A DNA stretch of 39,661 nucleotides, taken from assembly GCA_024278615.1 (NCBI GenBank), contig JAJRSS010000180.1, forward strand, positions 1 to 39,661, in the 5' to 3' direction. A program made the translations under genes and the position numbers. The notes under the pieces are model-generated. The model saw only the letters and a list, made by a program, of their open reading frames with translations. It was not told the origin of the DNA and searched no databases. Of the stretch, positions 1-9,738 are shown piece after piece. Position 1 is the first letter of the stretch. Each line of letters begins with the position of its first letter. This stretch comes from Alphaproteobacteria bacterium (GTDB lineage Bacteria; Pseudomonadota; Alphaproteobacteria; Rhodospirillales; 2-02-FULL-58-16).

Positions 1-213
1 CACGTCCGTGCGGCCTTGTTGCATGAGTCCGGAAATGTGCAGGGCCAGGTTGCGGACCGGCGATTGCAGGTGGTTGGATTTCGCCTCTTCCTCCAACGCA
101 CCCAATTTTTCCACCAGTTCCCGGCGCAGCACGCAGGCGCCGGGCGCCAGCCGTTCCAGGGTTTCCGTAAAGGGCGTAAGCGTGGAATCGGAATGGGCAT
201 CGGTTTGGGGCAT
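1..213 (-). CDS. N-terminus of an unidentified protein (runs off left edge)
   Basis: An open frame on the minus strand begins with ATG at 213-211 and stays open to the window edge, giving 71 residues beginning MPQTDAHSDSTLTPF. The segment is soluble, looks mostly helical and is rich in charged residues; there is no signal peptide or membrane segment. I do not recognise the family from this stretch. It lies 132 bp downstream of the methyltransferase on the same strand, so the two could be cotranscribed. Codon usage is like that of its neighbours. Confidence 0.55.
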   Translation of the reverse strand, partial: MPQTDAHSDSTLTPFTETLERLAPGACVLRRELVEKLGALEEEAKSNHLQSPVRNLALHISGLMQQGRTDV

Positions 214-345
214 GGGCGTCCCGGCTGGAAAATAACGGTTTCGTACAAAGGCCAAGCACATGGCCTCGCTATTAGGTGGCCCTTAAGTACAGAAACCGGG
301 ACTCAATGTAAAATGCGGGGCGGCGGGAAGGACGAAGACGGAGAC

Positions 346-1179
346 TCAGGACTCCCGCCGCCGCGCTTTCATCTGGATTGGAGCGATGCGGCCGTTCTCC
401 AGGTTATCCAGTATGTTCCTGAACTTGACCGGGGCGCTGGCGCCCATGATCAGGTGAGCGCCCAGGGGTGGCGGCCCATCGCCTACGGCGGCCAGTCTTT
501 TTCGCATGAATTCCAACCCGAATTGGGTCAGGTCTTCCGTTTCCACCACCTCGAACCCGGCGTTTTCCAGCAAGGCCGGCATATCTTCCGCCGTTTCCAG
601 GTGGCTGGTATCCGGCGTTTCCGCCCACGGCACGGGATACGCCAGGATTTCACCGCCCTTCTTCATCACGTCATAGAGGCAGAAGACGGCGCCCGGTTTT
701 AGCACCCGGGCGATTTCGCCGTAGAGGGCCGCCCGGTCCGGGATATTCATGGCCATATGAATGCTGATCGCGCCATCGAAAGTGGCGCCGCCGAAGGGCA
801 GGTCCAGGGCGCTGGCCACTTCAAAGGCCACCTTTTCCGCTTGGCCGGTCAATTCGGTCAGTGCCCTGGCCGTTTCAATGTATTCGGGGGTCAGGTCGAT
901 GCCGGTCACCCGGCACCCGGTTTCGGCGGCCATGGTGCGGGCCGCGCCGCCGATGCCGCAGCCCACGTCCAGGATGTGCCGGCCTTCACCGGGATCGAGT
1001 CGGGCCATGACCATTTTGGTCGCCTCGCGCCCGCCGATGTGGAATTCGTCCACCGGCGACAGGTCTTCCGGCCCCAGGGCGTCGCGGTCCAGGCCGGCGG
1101 CTTGCAGCCCGGCGAAGATCCGCTTCAGCAGGTCGTCGCGCCCATAATGCCGGGCCACCGCCGCTTCATTGTTATTCAC
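346..1179 (-). CDS. class I SAM-dependent methyltransferase
   Basis: The 277-residue protein has a clear Rossmann-type methyltransferase core. Motif I (ILDVGCGIGG) is at residues 69-78, the ribose-binding acidic loop GIDLT at 93-97, and further on are an AISIHMAMNIPD segment and the ARVLKPG strand-turn typical of UbiE/Methyltransf_11 enzymes. A helical N-terminal part of about 60 residues before the core resembles that of sarcosine/dimethylglycine-type N-methyltransferases and related small-molecule enzymes. The substrate cannot be read from the sequence. The GTG start at 1179 is chosen because a perfect Shine-Dalgarno sequence, GGAGGTGG, sits directly upstream. It is 189 bp downstream of pntB on the same strand. 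Confidence 0.85.
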   Translation of the reverse strand: MNNNEAAVARHYGRDDLLKRIFAGLQAAGLDRDALGPEDLSPVDEFHIGGREATKMVMARLDPGEGRHILDVGCGIGGAARTMAAETGCRVTGIDLTPEYIETARALTELTGQAEKVAFEVASALDLPFGGATFDGAISIHMAMNIPDRAALYGEIARVLKPGAVFCLYDVMKKGGEILAYPVPWAETPDTSHLETAEDMPALLENAGFEVVETEDLTQFGLEFMRKRLAAVGDGPPPLGAHLIMGASAPVKFRNILDNLENGRIAPIQMKARRRES

Positions 1180-1368
1180 GGGCCACCTCCGTTACCGCCG
1201 GGTTCAGGTATCCAGGACGCTGAGCGAAGGATCAAGATTTTTTTCGTGGTGCTTCCGCCGCCCCACCGACGAGCCGTGGACGGGCTGGCGTACCCGCCAG
1301 CGACTGGCCGTGCCCGCCGGACAATTCTTTTATGGGGTTGGACGCCGGCCCCTATCCGCCAAAAGCCA

Positions 1369-2763
1369 TCACCCCAGCGCCTGGACGATTTCCTCGGTCA
1401 TTTTTTTGGCGTCGGCGAACAGCATCATGGTGTTATCGGCATAGAACAGCGGATTATCGACGCCCGCATATCCGGGGCTGAGCGAGCGCTTGACGAACAG
1501 CACCGTTGCCGACTTTTCCACGTCCAGGATAGGCATGCCGGCGATGGCGCTTGTCGGGTCAGTCTTGGCAATGGGATTGGTGACATCGTTGGCGCCGATG
1601 ACGAAGGCGACATCGGCGGTGGCGAATTCGTGGTTTATCTCTTCCAGCTCGAACACCTCGTCATAGGGCACGTTGGCTTCGGCCAGCAAAACGTTCATGT
1701 GACCGGGCATACGGCCGGCCACCGGATGGACGGCGTAGGCCACTTCCACACCCTCGGCCTTGAGTTGGTCGGCCATTTCGCGCACCGCATGTTGGGCCTG
1801 GGCCACGGCCATGCCATAGCCGGGGACGATGATTACCTTGGAGGCGTTCTTCATGATGAAGGCGGCATCGTCAGCCGAGCCCGCCTTGGCCGACCGGCCG
1901 TCGGATGTGGTGGTCCCGGCCGCACCGCTGCTCTCACCGCCGAAACCGCCCAGCAGCACGTTTATGATGGACCGGTTCATGCCCTTGCACATGATGTAGC
2001 TGAGGATGGCGCCGGAAGAACCCACCAGGGCGCCGACGATGATCAGCGCCACGTTGGAAAGAGTAAAACCGATGCCCGCCGCCGCCCAGCCCGAATATGA
2101 ATTGAGCATGGAAACCACCACCGGCATGTCAGCGCCGCCGATGGGGATGATGATCAGGAATCCGATGGCGAAGGACGCCAGCACCAACAGCCAGAAAACG
2201 GTCTCCGATCCGGTGGTCACCAGCACGAAGATCAACACCGCGATGCCGATGCCCACGAGGGCGTTCAGCTTGTGTTGACCGGCGAAGGTGATGGGGTTGC
2301 CTGACATGATGCCCTGCAGCTTGGCGAATGCGATGACCGAGCCCGAAAAAGTGACGGCGCCGATGGCGGTGCCGAGGCTCAATTCGATCATCGAGACGGC
2401 GAAGATGTCGCCGAACACCCCAATGCCATAGGCTTCCGGGTTGTAGAAGGCGGCCACGGCGACGAACACGGCCGCCATACCGACCAGGGAATGGAAGGCG
2501 GCAACCAGTTCGGGCAAGGAGGTCATCTGGATTTTCTTGGCTACCACCGTGCCGATGCCGCCGCCGATCACTACCGCCAACAGGATATAGCCGTAACTGA
2601 CGACGTCGGGGTCCATCAGGGTGGTAAGCACAGCAACAGTCATGCCGGCTATGCCGAACATGTTGCCCTTGCGCGCAGTTTCGGGCGACGATAAACCGCG
2701 CAGCGCCATGATGAAACAGATAGCGGCGATCAGGTAGGCGAAGCCGGTCAGATTTTCACTCAT
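1369..2763 (-). CDS. pntB: NAD(P) transhydrogenase subunit beta
   Basis: This 464-residue protein is the beta subunit of the proton-translocating NAD(P)+ transhydrogenase of the inner membrane, which drives NADPH formation from NADH with the proton gradient. The first half carries many membrane helices, starting with the N-terminal segment [20 protein letters not shown] and including the [14 protein letters not shown] loop. The C-terminal part is the NADP(H)-binding dIII domain, with the fingerprint [16 protein letters not shown], then [19 protein letters not shown] and the IGANDVTNP motif. The length fits the three-subunit form known from Rhodospirillum rubrum. Its start codon overlaps the pntAB stop (ATGA, 2760-2763), showing translational coupling. 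Confidence 0.97.
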   Translation of the reverse strand: MSENLTGFAYLIAAICFIMALRGLSSPETARKGNMFGIAGMTVAVLTTLMDPDVVSYGYILLAVVIGGGIGTVVAKKIQMTSLPELVAAFHSLVGMAAVFVAVAAFYNPEAYGIGVFGDIFAVSMIELSLGTAIGAVTFSGSVIAFAKLQGIMSGNPITFAGQHKLNALVGIGIAVLIFVLVTTGSETVFWLLVLASFAIGFLIIIPIGGADMPVVVSMLNSYSGWAAAGIGFTLSNVALIIVGALVGSSGAILSYIMCKGMNRSIINVLLGGFGGESSGAAGTTTSDGRSAKAGSADDAAFIMKNASKVIIVPGYGMAVAQAQHAVREMADQLKAEGVEVAYAVHPVAGRMPGHMNVLLAEANVPYDEVFELEEINHEFATADVAFVIGANDVTNPIAKTDPTSAIAGMPILDVEKSATVLFVKRSLSPGYAGVDNPLFYADNTMMLFADAKKMTEEIVQALG

Positions 2764-3185
2764 GACGCGACTCCTGCTTTACGTTCTTTCTTCTTGAACA
2801 TGGCCAGCATGCGCTGGGTAACGATGAAGCCGCCGAAGATGTTAACCGATGCCAGCATCACGGCCAGAAAACCCATGACCGACGAGAAATCCATGCCCGC
2901 CGGGCCGACGGCAAGAAGACCGCCGACCACAATCACCGAGGAAATGGCGTTGGTGACACTCATCAGCGGTGAATGAAGGGCCGGGGTGACGCTCCACACC
3001 ACGTAGAAGCCAATGAAACAGGCGAGTACGAAAACGGTGAACAGGAACAGGAAGGGGTCTCCTCCCGACGTTTGCTGAACCACCACGTTGGCGGCTTCAT
3101 CGGCCAGGCTCAAGGCATCCTCGGCCAGACGGGCAGCCTGGTTGGAAAGCTGCATCGATTTTTCGGCGATGGAATCCAGGGACAT
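2760..3185 (-). CDS. pntAB: NAD(P) transhydrogenase subunit alpha part 2
   Basis: The 141-residue protein is the short membrane part of the split alpha subunit. A charged, helical N-terminus of about 40 residues is followed by three or four hydrophobic segments, including [19 protein letters not shown], the conserved [17 protein letters not shown] loop and a final segment ending [14 protein letters not shown]. With PntB it forms the proton channel (domain II). It lies 45 bp after pntAA and overlaps pntB by four bases, so the order pntAA-pntAB-pntB is one operon. A separate PntAB is typical of Rhodospirillales and other alphaproteobacteria, in contrast to the fused PntA of enterobacteria. Confidence 0.95.
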   Translation of the reverse strand: MSLDSIAEKSMQLSNQAARLAEDALSLADEAANVVVQQTSGGDPFLFLFTVFVLACFIGFYVVWSVTPALHSPLMSVTNAISSVIVVGGLLAVGPAGMDFSSVMGFLAVMLASVNIFGGFIVTQRMLAMFKKKERKAGVAS

Positions 3186-3230
3186 GTCTATGTACTCTAT
3201 TTTTGGATTTGGCTTCTTGGGGTCAGGTCT

Positions 3231-4483
<1,253 letters not shown>

Positions 4484-4550
4484 TTGCGGGAGTTCCCTAG
4501 AACTGGCGGCGTAAGATTATCGAATGCATATCCGGATTTATGCCCCGTCA

Positions 4551-4571
4551 CGGCCCATTTAACAAGGGCCG
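4551..4571. other. small hairpin between rquA and pntAA
   Basis: CGGCCC (4551-4556) and GGGCCG (4566-4571) form a perfect six-base stem with a nine-base AT-rich loop. It lies in the 163 bp between the rquA stop and the pntAA start. There is no clear U tract after the stem on the minus strand, so it is weak as a terminator and may equally be a chance palindrome. Confidence 0.25.
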
Positions 4572-4646
4572 CGTCGCCCGGATTGGCGCTTTATTCATGC
4601 ACTGGAAGATCGGAGAGATTGGTCAATCCCTCCCTAACCCCGGCCC

Positions 4647-5429
4647 CTAGTTCCTGACAGCAATGGTTTTCTGATAAAGGCCGCCGAACAAGGTTTCGGT
4701 GGTCCAGGTGAATTCGCCGGCCTTTTCCGGCGCAAGGTCTTTGATGGTGGTACGCCACAGGCCCTTGGCATAGGGCTCCAGGGTGTCGAAGATCAAGCTC
4801 ATGACCGGCTTTAAGGGATGCAGCCAGTGGGGCTTGTGATAATCAACAAACACCGCCTTGCCGCCGGGACCTACCGATTGCAATAGGGCGTGGGCGGCGT
4901 CGCGCTTGTCCGGGCCGGGCAGTTCGTGCAGCAGGAAAAAGGAAATCACCGCATCATAAGTTCGGCCCGACGGACGGCGGGCATCACCCCGGTGGATCTC
5001 TGTCCGGGCCTGGTTTTGTGGCGAACCGGCCAGCTTGCGGCGGCAATTGGCGACCTGCACGGGGGCAATGTCCATTACCTCCAGTTCGCTATCAACGCCT
5101 AGAAAACGGGCCAGTTCGGGGATGAAGCTGCCGTAAACATGGGTGGACTGAAGGACCGATTGCCCCGGCGCCAGTTCATCGAATACCGCTTGGCGCAGGC
5201 GTTTCCTGTTACCCCACAAAATAAGCGAGACGATCCAGTCCCGGTCCAACATTTGGACATTGCCCGGGTCAAGATAGGCCCAAGTGTATGTATCCTTCAG
5301 GTAATCCGGCAGTTCGTCGGACTCGGCGGATACTGGCGGAACGATATGGATAGGAGGCCGGTTCCCAATGAGGGCGGCGGCTGGACCGGCGACAGCGCGG
5401 TTGATTTGGTGGTGAATCTGAGATCCCAT
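4647..5429 (-). CDS. rquA: RquA-type rhodoquinone biosynthesis protein
   Basis: The 260-residue protein matches what I recall of RquA, the methyltransferase-fold enzyme that converts ubiquinone to rhodoquinone using SAM as amino donor. Diagnostic segments are AYLDPGNVQMLDRDWIVSLI (51-70), LWGNRKRLRQ, an unusual motif I with VLQSTHVYGSF (92-102) in place of the glycine-rich DxGxGxG loop, EVMDIAPVQVANCRRKL (117-133), SFFLLHELPGPDKR, GGKAVFVDYHKPHWLHPLKP, and the end FGGLYQKTIAVRN. True UbiE/UbiG methyltransferases keep the glycine loop. The start at 5429 has GAGGGG upstream. Its neighbours are pntAA on the same strand and the divergent hydroxyacid-oxoacid transhydrogenase. A role in anaerobic fumarate respiration is inferred from the family. 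Confidence 0.85.
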   Translation of the reverse strand: MGSQIHHQINRAVAGPAAALIGNRPPIHIVPPVSAESDELPDYLKDTYTWAYLDPGNVQMLDRDWIVSLILWGNRKRLRQAVFDELAPGQSVLQSTHVYGSFIPELARFLGVDSELEVMDIAPVQVANCRRKLAGSPQNQARTEIHRGDARRPSGRTYDAVISFFLLHELPGPDKRDAAHALLQSVGPGGKAVFVDYHKPHWLHPLKPVMSLIFDTLEPYAKGLWRTTIKDLAPEKAGEFTWTTETLFGGLYQKTIAVRN

Positions 5430-5456
5430 GACGCCCCTCTTGTTCTCGCTTGGAGG

Positions 5457-5611
5457 TTGAATATCTCTATTCGCATTATTATACGGTAATTATAAATGAA
5501 ATGCCATCGCGGTGGCGACCACCTTCGCATGGCAGCATCGCGCTATTCGCATGGCAGTTTACGATTCCCTTTGACCGCCGACCCGGCAAAGAGGAGAACG
5601 GTCCTTCTCCT
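5457..5611. promoter_or_regulatory. divergent promoter region of rquA and the HOT gene
   Basis: The 209 bp between the two divergent starts hold an AT-rich core. On the minus strand TATAAT (5478-5483) is a perfect -10 candidate for rquA. On the plus strand TTGAAT (5457-5462) and TATACG (5480-5485), 17 bp apart, could serve the other gene. The motif TTCGCAT occurs three times (5470-5476, 5524-5530, 5546-5552); the last two copies extend to TTCGCATGGCAG. A seven-base hairpin, AGGAGAA/TTCTCCT, lies at 5592-5611 in the HOT leader. No start sites are known, so this is pattern evidence only. Confidence 0.35.
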
Positions 5612-5638
5612 GGAATCACCATCACGAGGGGATGCACC

Positions 5639-6970
5639 ATGGACAAACCGGTTTATTACGCCGCCACGGAAACCGGCGAGAAGGTATTCCAGGTAGCCGC
5701 GCCGGGGCTGAAGTTTGGCCCCGGGGCCCTGGCCGAAGTCGGCGGTGACGCCCGAGACATGGGCATGAAGCGAGTGGCGCTGATTACCGACGCCAACGTA
5801 GGCGCGACGGAATCGGCGGTGGTGGTCATGGAAAGCCTGAATAAGGCCGGACTGGACGTGGCCGTGTATGACCAATCCCGTGTCGAGCCCACCGACTCAT
5901 CTTTTTTACAGGCGGCGCGATTCGCCGGCGAAGGGAATTTCGACGGCTATATTTCCCTGGGCGGTGGCTCAGCGATCGATACCGCCAAGGTGGCCAACCT
6001 GCTGGCCTGCTATCCCGACGACCTGATGGCCTACGTCAACGCCCCCATCGGCGCCGCCAAGCCGGTGCCGGGACCGGTCAAGCCCCACATCGCCTGCCCC
6101 ACCACCTGCGGCACGGGCAGCGAGACCACCCAGGTGGCGGTCTTCGACCTGGTGGCGCAACAGGTCAAGACGGGCATTTCGTCCAAGTTCCTGAGGCCGG
6201 TGCTGGCGGTGGTCGACGCCACCACCATCGACAGCCTGCCGCCGGGTATCGTCGCCGCCACCGGCTTCGATGTGTTGACCCACGCCATCGAATCCTACAC
6301 CGCCAAGCCCTATACGGCCCGGCCCCGGCCAGGAAGCCCGGCGGCGCCGGGACCCCGCCCGCCCTATCAGGGCGCCAACCCGTTCAGCGACATGGGCAGC
6401 CTGAAGGCCATCAAACTGGGCGGCAGGTACTTGGTGCGGGCGGTCAGGGCCCGCACCGACACGGAAGCCCGGGACGGGCTGATGTTGGCGGCGACCCTGG
6501 CCGGCATGTCTTTCGGCAATGCCGGTGTCCACATTCCCCACGCCATGTCCTATTCGGTGGCCGGGCTGAACCATACCTACCGGGCCCCCGGGTATGAAAA
6601 AGTGGACCCCATGGTGCCGCACGGCATTTCGGTCGTGCTCAACGCCCCGGCGGCCTTCCGCTTCACCGGCCCGGTGGCCCCGGAACGGCACCTGGAGGCG
6701 GCCCTTGCCCTCGGTGCGGAAGCGGACGCCAGGAAAATGGGTGGCGGGGAAGCCGGTGGCGCGGGAGAGGCCCTGGCCACCCGCCTGATCGCCATGATGA
6801 AGGAAACGGGACTGGCGCCGGGCCTGGCGGAAATCGGATACGGTGAAGCCGACATTCCGGCCCTGGTCAAAGGGGCCTATGCCCAGCAGCGGCTATTGGC
6901 CCAGGCCCCCTGCCCGGTGAGCGAGGATGACCTCGCCAGCCTGTACCGGGCGGCGATGAAATACTGGTAG
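5639..6970 (+). CDS. hydroxyacid-oxoacid transhydrogenase (iron-containing ADH family)
   Basis: The 443-residue enzyme belongs to the group III iron-containing alcohol dehydrogenases. It shows GGGSAIDTAKVANLL for nucleotide binding, PTTCGTGSETTQVAVFDL, and the metal-site segments FDVLTHAIESYTAKPY and MVPHGISVVLNAP. The stretch YTARPRPGSPAAPG followed by RPPYQGANPFSDMGSL is the insert I associate with the ADHFE1/HOT subfamily. HOT couples 4-hydroxybutyrate oxidation to 2-oxoglutarate reduction without free cofactor. The frame is open upstream to 5450, but ATG 5639 is preferred: it has GAGGGG upstream and begins the conserved protein (MDKPVYYAATETGEKVFQ). It is divergent from rquA. The exact substrate is inferred. 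Confidence 0.85.
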   Translation: MDKPVYYAATETGEKVFQVAAPGLKFGPGALAEVGGDARDMGMKRVALITDANVGATESAVVVMESLNKAGLDVAVYDQSRVEPTDSSFLQAARFAGEGNFDGYISLGGGSAIDTAKVANLLACYPDDLMAYVNAPIGAAKPVPGPVKPHIACPTTCGTGSETTQVAVFDLVAQQVKTGISSKFLRPVLAVVDATTIDSLPPGIVAATGFDVLTHAIESYTAKPYTARPRPGSPAAPGPRPPYQGANPFSDMGSLKAIKLGGRYLVRAVRARTDTEARDGLMLAATLAGMSFGNAGVHIPHAMSYSVAGLNHTYRAPGYEKVDPMVPHGISVVLNAPAAFRFTGPVAPERHLEAALALGAEADARKMGGGEAGGAGEALATRLIAMMKETGLAPGLAEIGYGEADIPALVKGAYAQQRLLAQAPCPVSEDDLASLYRAAMKYW

Positions 6971-7096
6971 GGGACATTTCGTCAATCGCCCCCAGCATGT
7001 TTTTTTCACTGGGGAATGAACAGGAATCAAGGGTTATTGAGGGGCATGAAGGGCCCGCTTCTTCCGTTGGACCGCAAAGCGTATACTCTTCAACCC

Positions 7097-8014
7097 ATGA
7101 CCGTGCGCTTTTTATCGACCCGATTCGTCTTGGCTCTCTTGGCCGTCTTCGCCGGGTATGTTCCATCGCCGGGTCTGTCCCTGGCCGCCGGGCCGCCGCC
7201 CGGGGTTGTGAAGCCGCAATCGCCACCCAGCGCGGCCACGTCTATCACCAATAGGGAAACCCACCTCCGGTTCGAAGCCTATTGGGGCGGCTTCCACACG
7301 GCCGATTTTGTCCTTTCGCTGCGCAACGGGGGCAAGGCGTACAACAATACCTTCCGCCTGGAAACCCGGGGATTGGCCGACTTGTTTCTGCGCCTGAAGA
7401 TAATCGCCCGTTCAAGGGGCGAAGCGATTTTGGACCCGCCCGGGGATGGGCCGACTGGGGATGAAATTGGCGCTTACGCGCCAACCCTATATGAATTGGA
7501 CTACACCAACCGCCGCCGGGAACGCAGCGTAAGGGTCGCCTTTGGAAACGGCCATGCCCGGCCCACCATCCGCACCAAGGGAGCGACGGCGGAGGAAGAC
7601 CGGGAGAAAGAAAAAAAAGTGGCGGAGAAATACCGCACCGGCGTGATGGACCCGCTGACGGCGCTGGCGGAAATCTTCCGCCGGGCGGGGGCGCACCTCA
7701 AGGGCGGTCCGGCCAGTTTCCGCCTCGCCGTATATGATGGGCGGCGGCGGTTTGATTTGGTGGGTGAATTCCGGGGCCGCACCCGACGCACCATCCTGCG
7801 CCGCGGTTACGATCTGTATCACGTGCGCGTCCGTGCCCGCCCCATCGCCGGGTTCAAAGACAGCCATAAGGAATTGTGGAACGATCAGGCCTACGACATC
7901 TATCTTTCCACCGATGGCGCCCTGCTTCCCATCCAGATCATGTCCATCGGCAACGGCCCGGTGATGAATTTGCGGGAAGTCTGCCCCGGCCCCTGCCGGC
8001 TTGAGGGGGGTTAG
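7097..8014 (+). CDS. secreted DUF3108 family protein
   Basis: Read from ATG 7097, the protein has 305 residues and starts with a good signal peptide ([20 protein letters not shown], with a likely cleavage after SLAAG). The mature part contains [92 protein letters not shown] and the end [16 protein letters not shown], the pattern of periplasmic DUF3108 proteins. The function of that family is not known. The frame is open further upstream to 7016, but only the 7097 start places the signal sequence at the N-terminus. Its stop overlaps the end of the convergent ybjQ-like gene by four bases. Confidence 0.8.
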   Translation: MTVRFLSTRFVLALLAVFAGYVPSPGLSLAAGPPPGVVKPQSPPSAATSITNRETHLRFEAYWGGFHTADFVLSLRNGGKAYNNTFRLETRGLADLFLRLKIIARSRGEAILDPPGDGPTGDEIGAYAPTLYELDYTNRRRERSVRVAFGNGHARPTIRTKGATAEEDREKEKKVAEKYRTGVMDPLTALAEIFRRAGAHLKGGPASFRLAVYDGRRRFDLVGEFRGRTRRTILRRGYDLYHVRVRARPIAGFKDSHKELWNDQAYDIYLSTDGALLPIQIMSIGNGPVMNLREVCPGPCRLEGG

Positions 8015-8334
8015 CCCAGCTTCACCGCCGTACCGTTGGCGCTGACCATGAGCATGGATTTGTCGTCGCCGCCGATGGTTTCGTAATCCATGTCAACGCC
8101 GATGACCGCGTCGGCGCCTGCGGATTCGGCGTCTTCCACCATTTCCCGCAAAGCCACCTCGCGGGCTTCCTTCAGCTCCTTTTCGTAAGAGCCGGAACGG
8201 CCACCGACGATATCGCGGATGCCGGCAAACAGGTCGCGAAAAATGTTGGTACCCATCACCGCCTCGCCGGCGACAATGCCCACGTAGGCGGTGATTTTCC
8301 TGCCTTCAACGGTTGGGGTGGTGGTGACGATCAT
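8011..8334 (-). CDS. YbjQ/UPF0145 family protein
   Basis: The 107-residue protein has the UPF0145 pattern: [59 protein letters not shown], and the Ala/Gly-rich strand [20 protein letters not shown] followed by [11 protein letters not shown]. Members form small oligomeric folds, sometimes described as putative heavy-metal-binding; their role is unknown. GGAGGCCTCC just upstream provides the ribosome site. It is the last gene of a same-strand run after the ABC1 kinase gene, with a 36-bp gap. Confidence 0.9.
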   Translation of the reverse strand: MIVTTTPTVEGRKITAYVGIVAGEAVMGTNIFRDLFAGIRDIVGGRSGSYEKELKEAREVALREMVEDAESAGADAVIGVDMDYETIGGDDKSMLMVSANGTAVKLG

Positions 8335-8370
8335 GGAGGCCTCCTTCGGACGTAAACGGGATGGTCATTT

Positions 8371-9738
8371 TCAATCGGCGGCGGGGATGGAAAATTCCTT
8401 GAGCGCCTTTTCCTGCCGCCGCCCCAGGGCCGCCGTATCGAAATCGTCGATCAGGCGGTGGAATAGTTGGTGCCAGTTGATTTCCGCCTTCAGGTGCAAA
8501 AAGACGCTGCCCAGGCCAATGGCGGCCCGGTCCATGAGGACGAATTCCCGGGGCGGGGTGACTCCGCCCAGGCGGCGTATTTCCCGGTGCACCTTGCCGG
8601 CCACCTCCGCCCCGTACATGCCGGTAGGCTTGTCCTGGATCAAGCGAACGCGGTCTTCAAGCAAGGGGGCGTAAAGAAACCGGGCCCACAGGTTCAGGAT
8701 GCCGATCATTTCCCGGGTCAGCCCTTCGAACCCCCAGGTTTCATAGGCGTGCACGGCCAAGTCCTGATCGTCGTCGCGGATCGCCTTGTAAAGATCGATC
8801 ACGGCGCCGATGAAATCCGGTTTGAACACCCGAATGCAGCCGAAATCCAGCAGATTGATGGTACCGTCGGGCCGTACGGTGTAGTTGCCCAGGTGCGGGT
8901 CGCCGTGAATGACGCCGTAATAGTAAAAGGGTACGTACCAGGCGCGAAACATGTTGATCGCCACCCGGTTACGGTCTTCCAGGTCGCCGCCGATGAAATC
9001 CATCAACGGCGCGCCGTCAAGCCAGGTCATGGTCAGCAGCCGGCCGGTGGATAGATCGGGCACGGTCCGGGGCACATGCACCCCGTCTTCCTTCGCCAAC
9101 ATGCGGGTGTAGAGGCCCATATTGGCGGCTTCCCGGCGGTAATCCAGTTCTTCGCGCAGGCGGGCGGATAATTCGCTGTGTATTTCAGAAGGATCAATGG
9201 CCCGGTCGTAGCGGCGGTAAATGGCGAAAACCAGCTTGAGCTGTTTCAGGTCCGCCTCCACCGCCGCGCCCATGTCCGGGTATTGCAGCTTGCAGGCCAG
9301 GTCACGGCCTTCCAGGCCCACCGCCCGGTGCACCTGGCCCAACGAGGCGGCGGCGGCGGCTTGGTGTTCAAAAGTTTTAAAACGGGCCTGCCAATCGACC
9401 CCCAATTCGGTCGCCATGCGCCTTTTGACGAAGGCCCAGCCCATGGACGGCGCGCCGGATTGAAGCTGCGCCAGTTCGGCGGTGTATTCACCCGGCAGAA
9501 GGTCGGGCACGGTGGCCAGGATCTGCGCTACTTTCATCAGTGGCCCCTTGAGGCCGCCCAGCGCCGCCCTGAGATCAGCGGCATGTTCCAACTTGTCCAC
9601 GGGCAGGCCCAGGATGCGGCCACCGGCCAGTCTTATGGCCTGCCTGGCGGCGAGGCCGCCCATGGCCGTGCCCACCCGGGCATAACGCCGCACCCGGCCA
9701 CCGGCAGTGTTTCCGCTGGTAGGATTTCGTTCAGTCAT
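8371..9738 (-). CDS. ABC1/UbiB-like atypical kinase
   Basis: The 455-residue protein is an ABC1 (ADCK/UbiB) atypical kinase. The N-terminal signature LKGPLMKVAQIL replaces the usual KxGQ with KVAQ. The Ala-rich nucleotide loop appears as QAAAAASLGQVHRAV, followed by ACKLQYP with the ATP-contacting Lys, a Glu in REELDYRREAAN, the catalytic segment YYGVIHGDPHLGNYTV and the metal-binding LLDFGCIRVF. The C-terminus has no obvious membrane helices, unlike UbiB proper, so I do not call it ubiB. Family members support ubiquinone and lipid homeostasis through ATPase or kinase activity. Its start lies eight bases inside the upstream cyclase gene, so the two are translationally coupled. Confidence 0.9.
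   Translation of the reverse strand: MTERNPTSGNTAGGRVRRYARVGTAMGGLAARQAIRLAGGRILGLPVDKLEHAADLRAALGGLKGPLMKVAQILATVPDLLPGEYTAELAQLQSGAPSMGWAFVKRRMATELGVDWQARFKTFEHQAAAAASLGQVHRAVGLEGRDLACKLQYPDMGAAVEADLKQLKLVFAIYRRYDRAIDPSEIHSELSARLREELDYRREAANMGLYTRMLAKEDGVHVPRTVPDLSTGRLLTMTWLDGAPLMDFIGGDLEDRNRVAINMFRAWYVPFYYYGVIHGDPHLGNYTVRPDGTINLLDFGCIRVFKPDFIGAVIDLYKAIRDDDQDLAVHAYETWGFEGLTREMIGILNLWARFLYAPLLEDRVRLIQDKPTGMYGAEVAGKVHREIRRLGGVTPPREFVLMDRAAIGLGSVFLHLKAEINWHQLFHRLIDDFDTAALGRRQEKALKEFSIPAAD

Noticed and set aside
1284-1301. Hairpin GCTGGCG-TACC-CGCCAGC downstream of pntB as its terminator
   Set aside because: The stem is perfect, but no U tract follows on the minus strand; kept only as a note.
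757-2100. A 447-codon plus-strand frame across the methyltransferase and pntB
   Set aside because: It runs antisense to two well-supported genes, and its sequence is typical antisense noise.
6990-7014. CCCCCAG...CTGGGG with a run of T after the HOT gene, as a terminator
   Set aside because: The T run is in the loop rather than after the stem, so it does not fit an intrinsic terminator.
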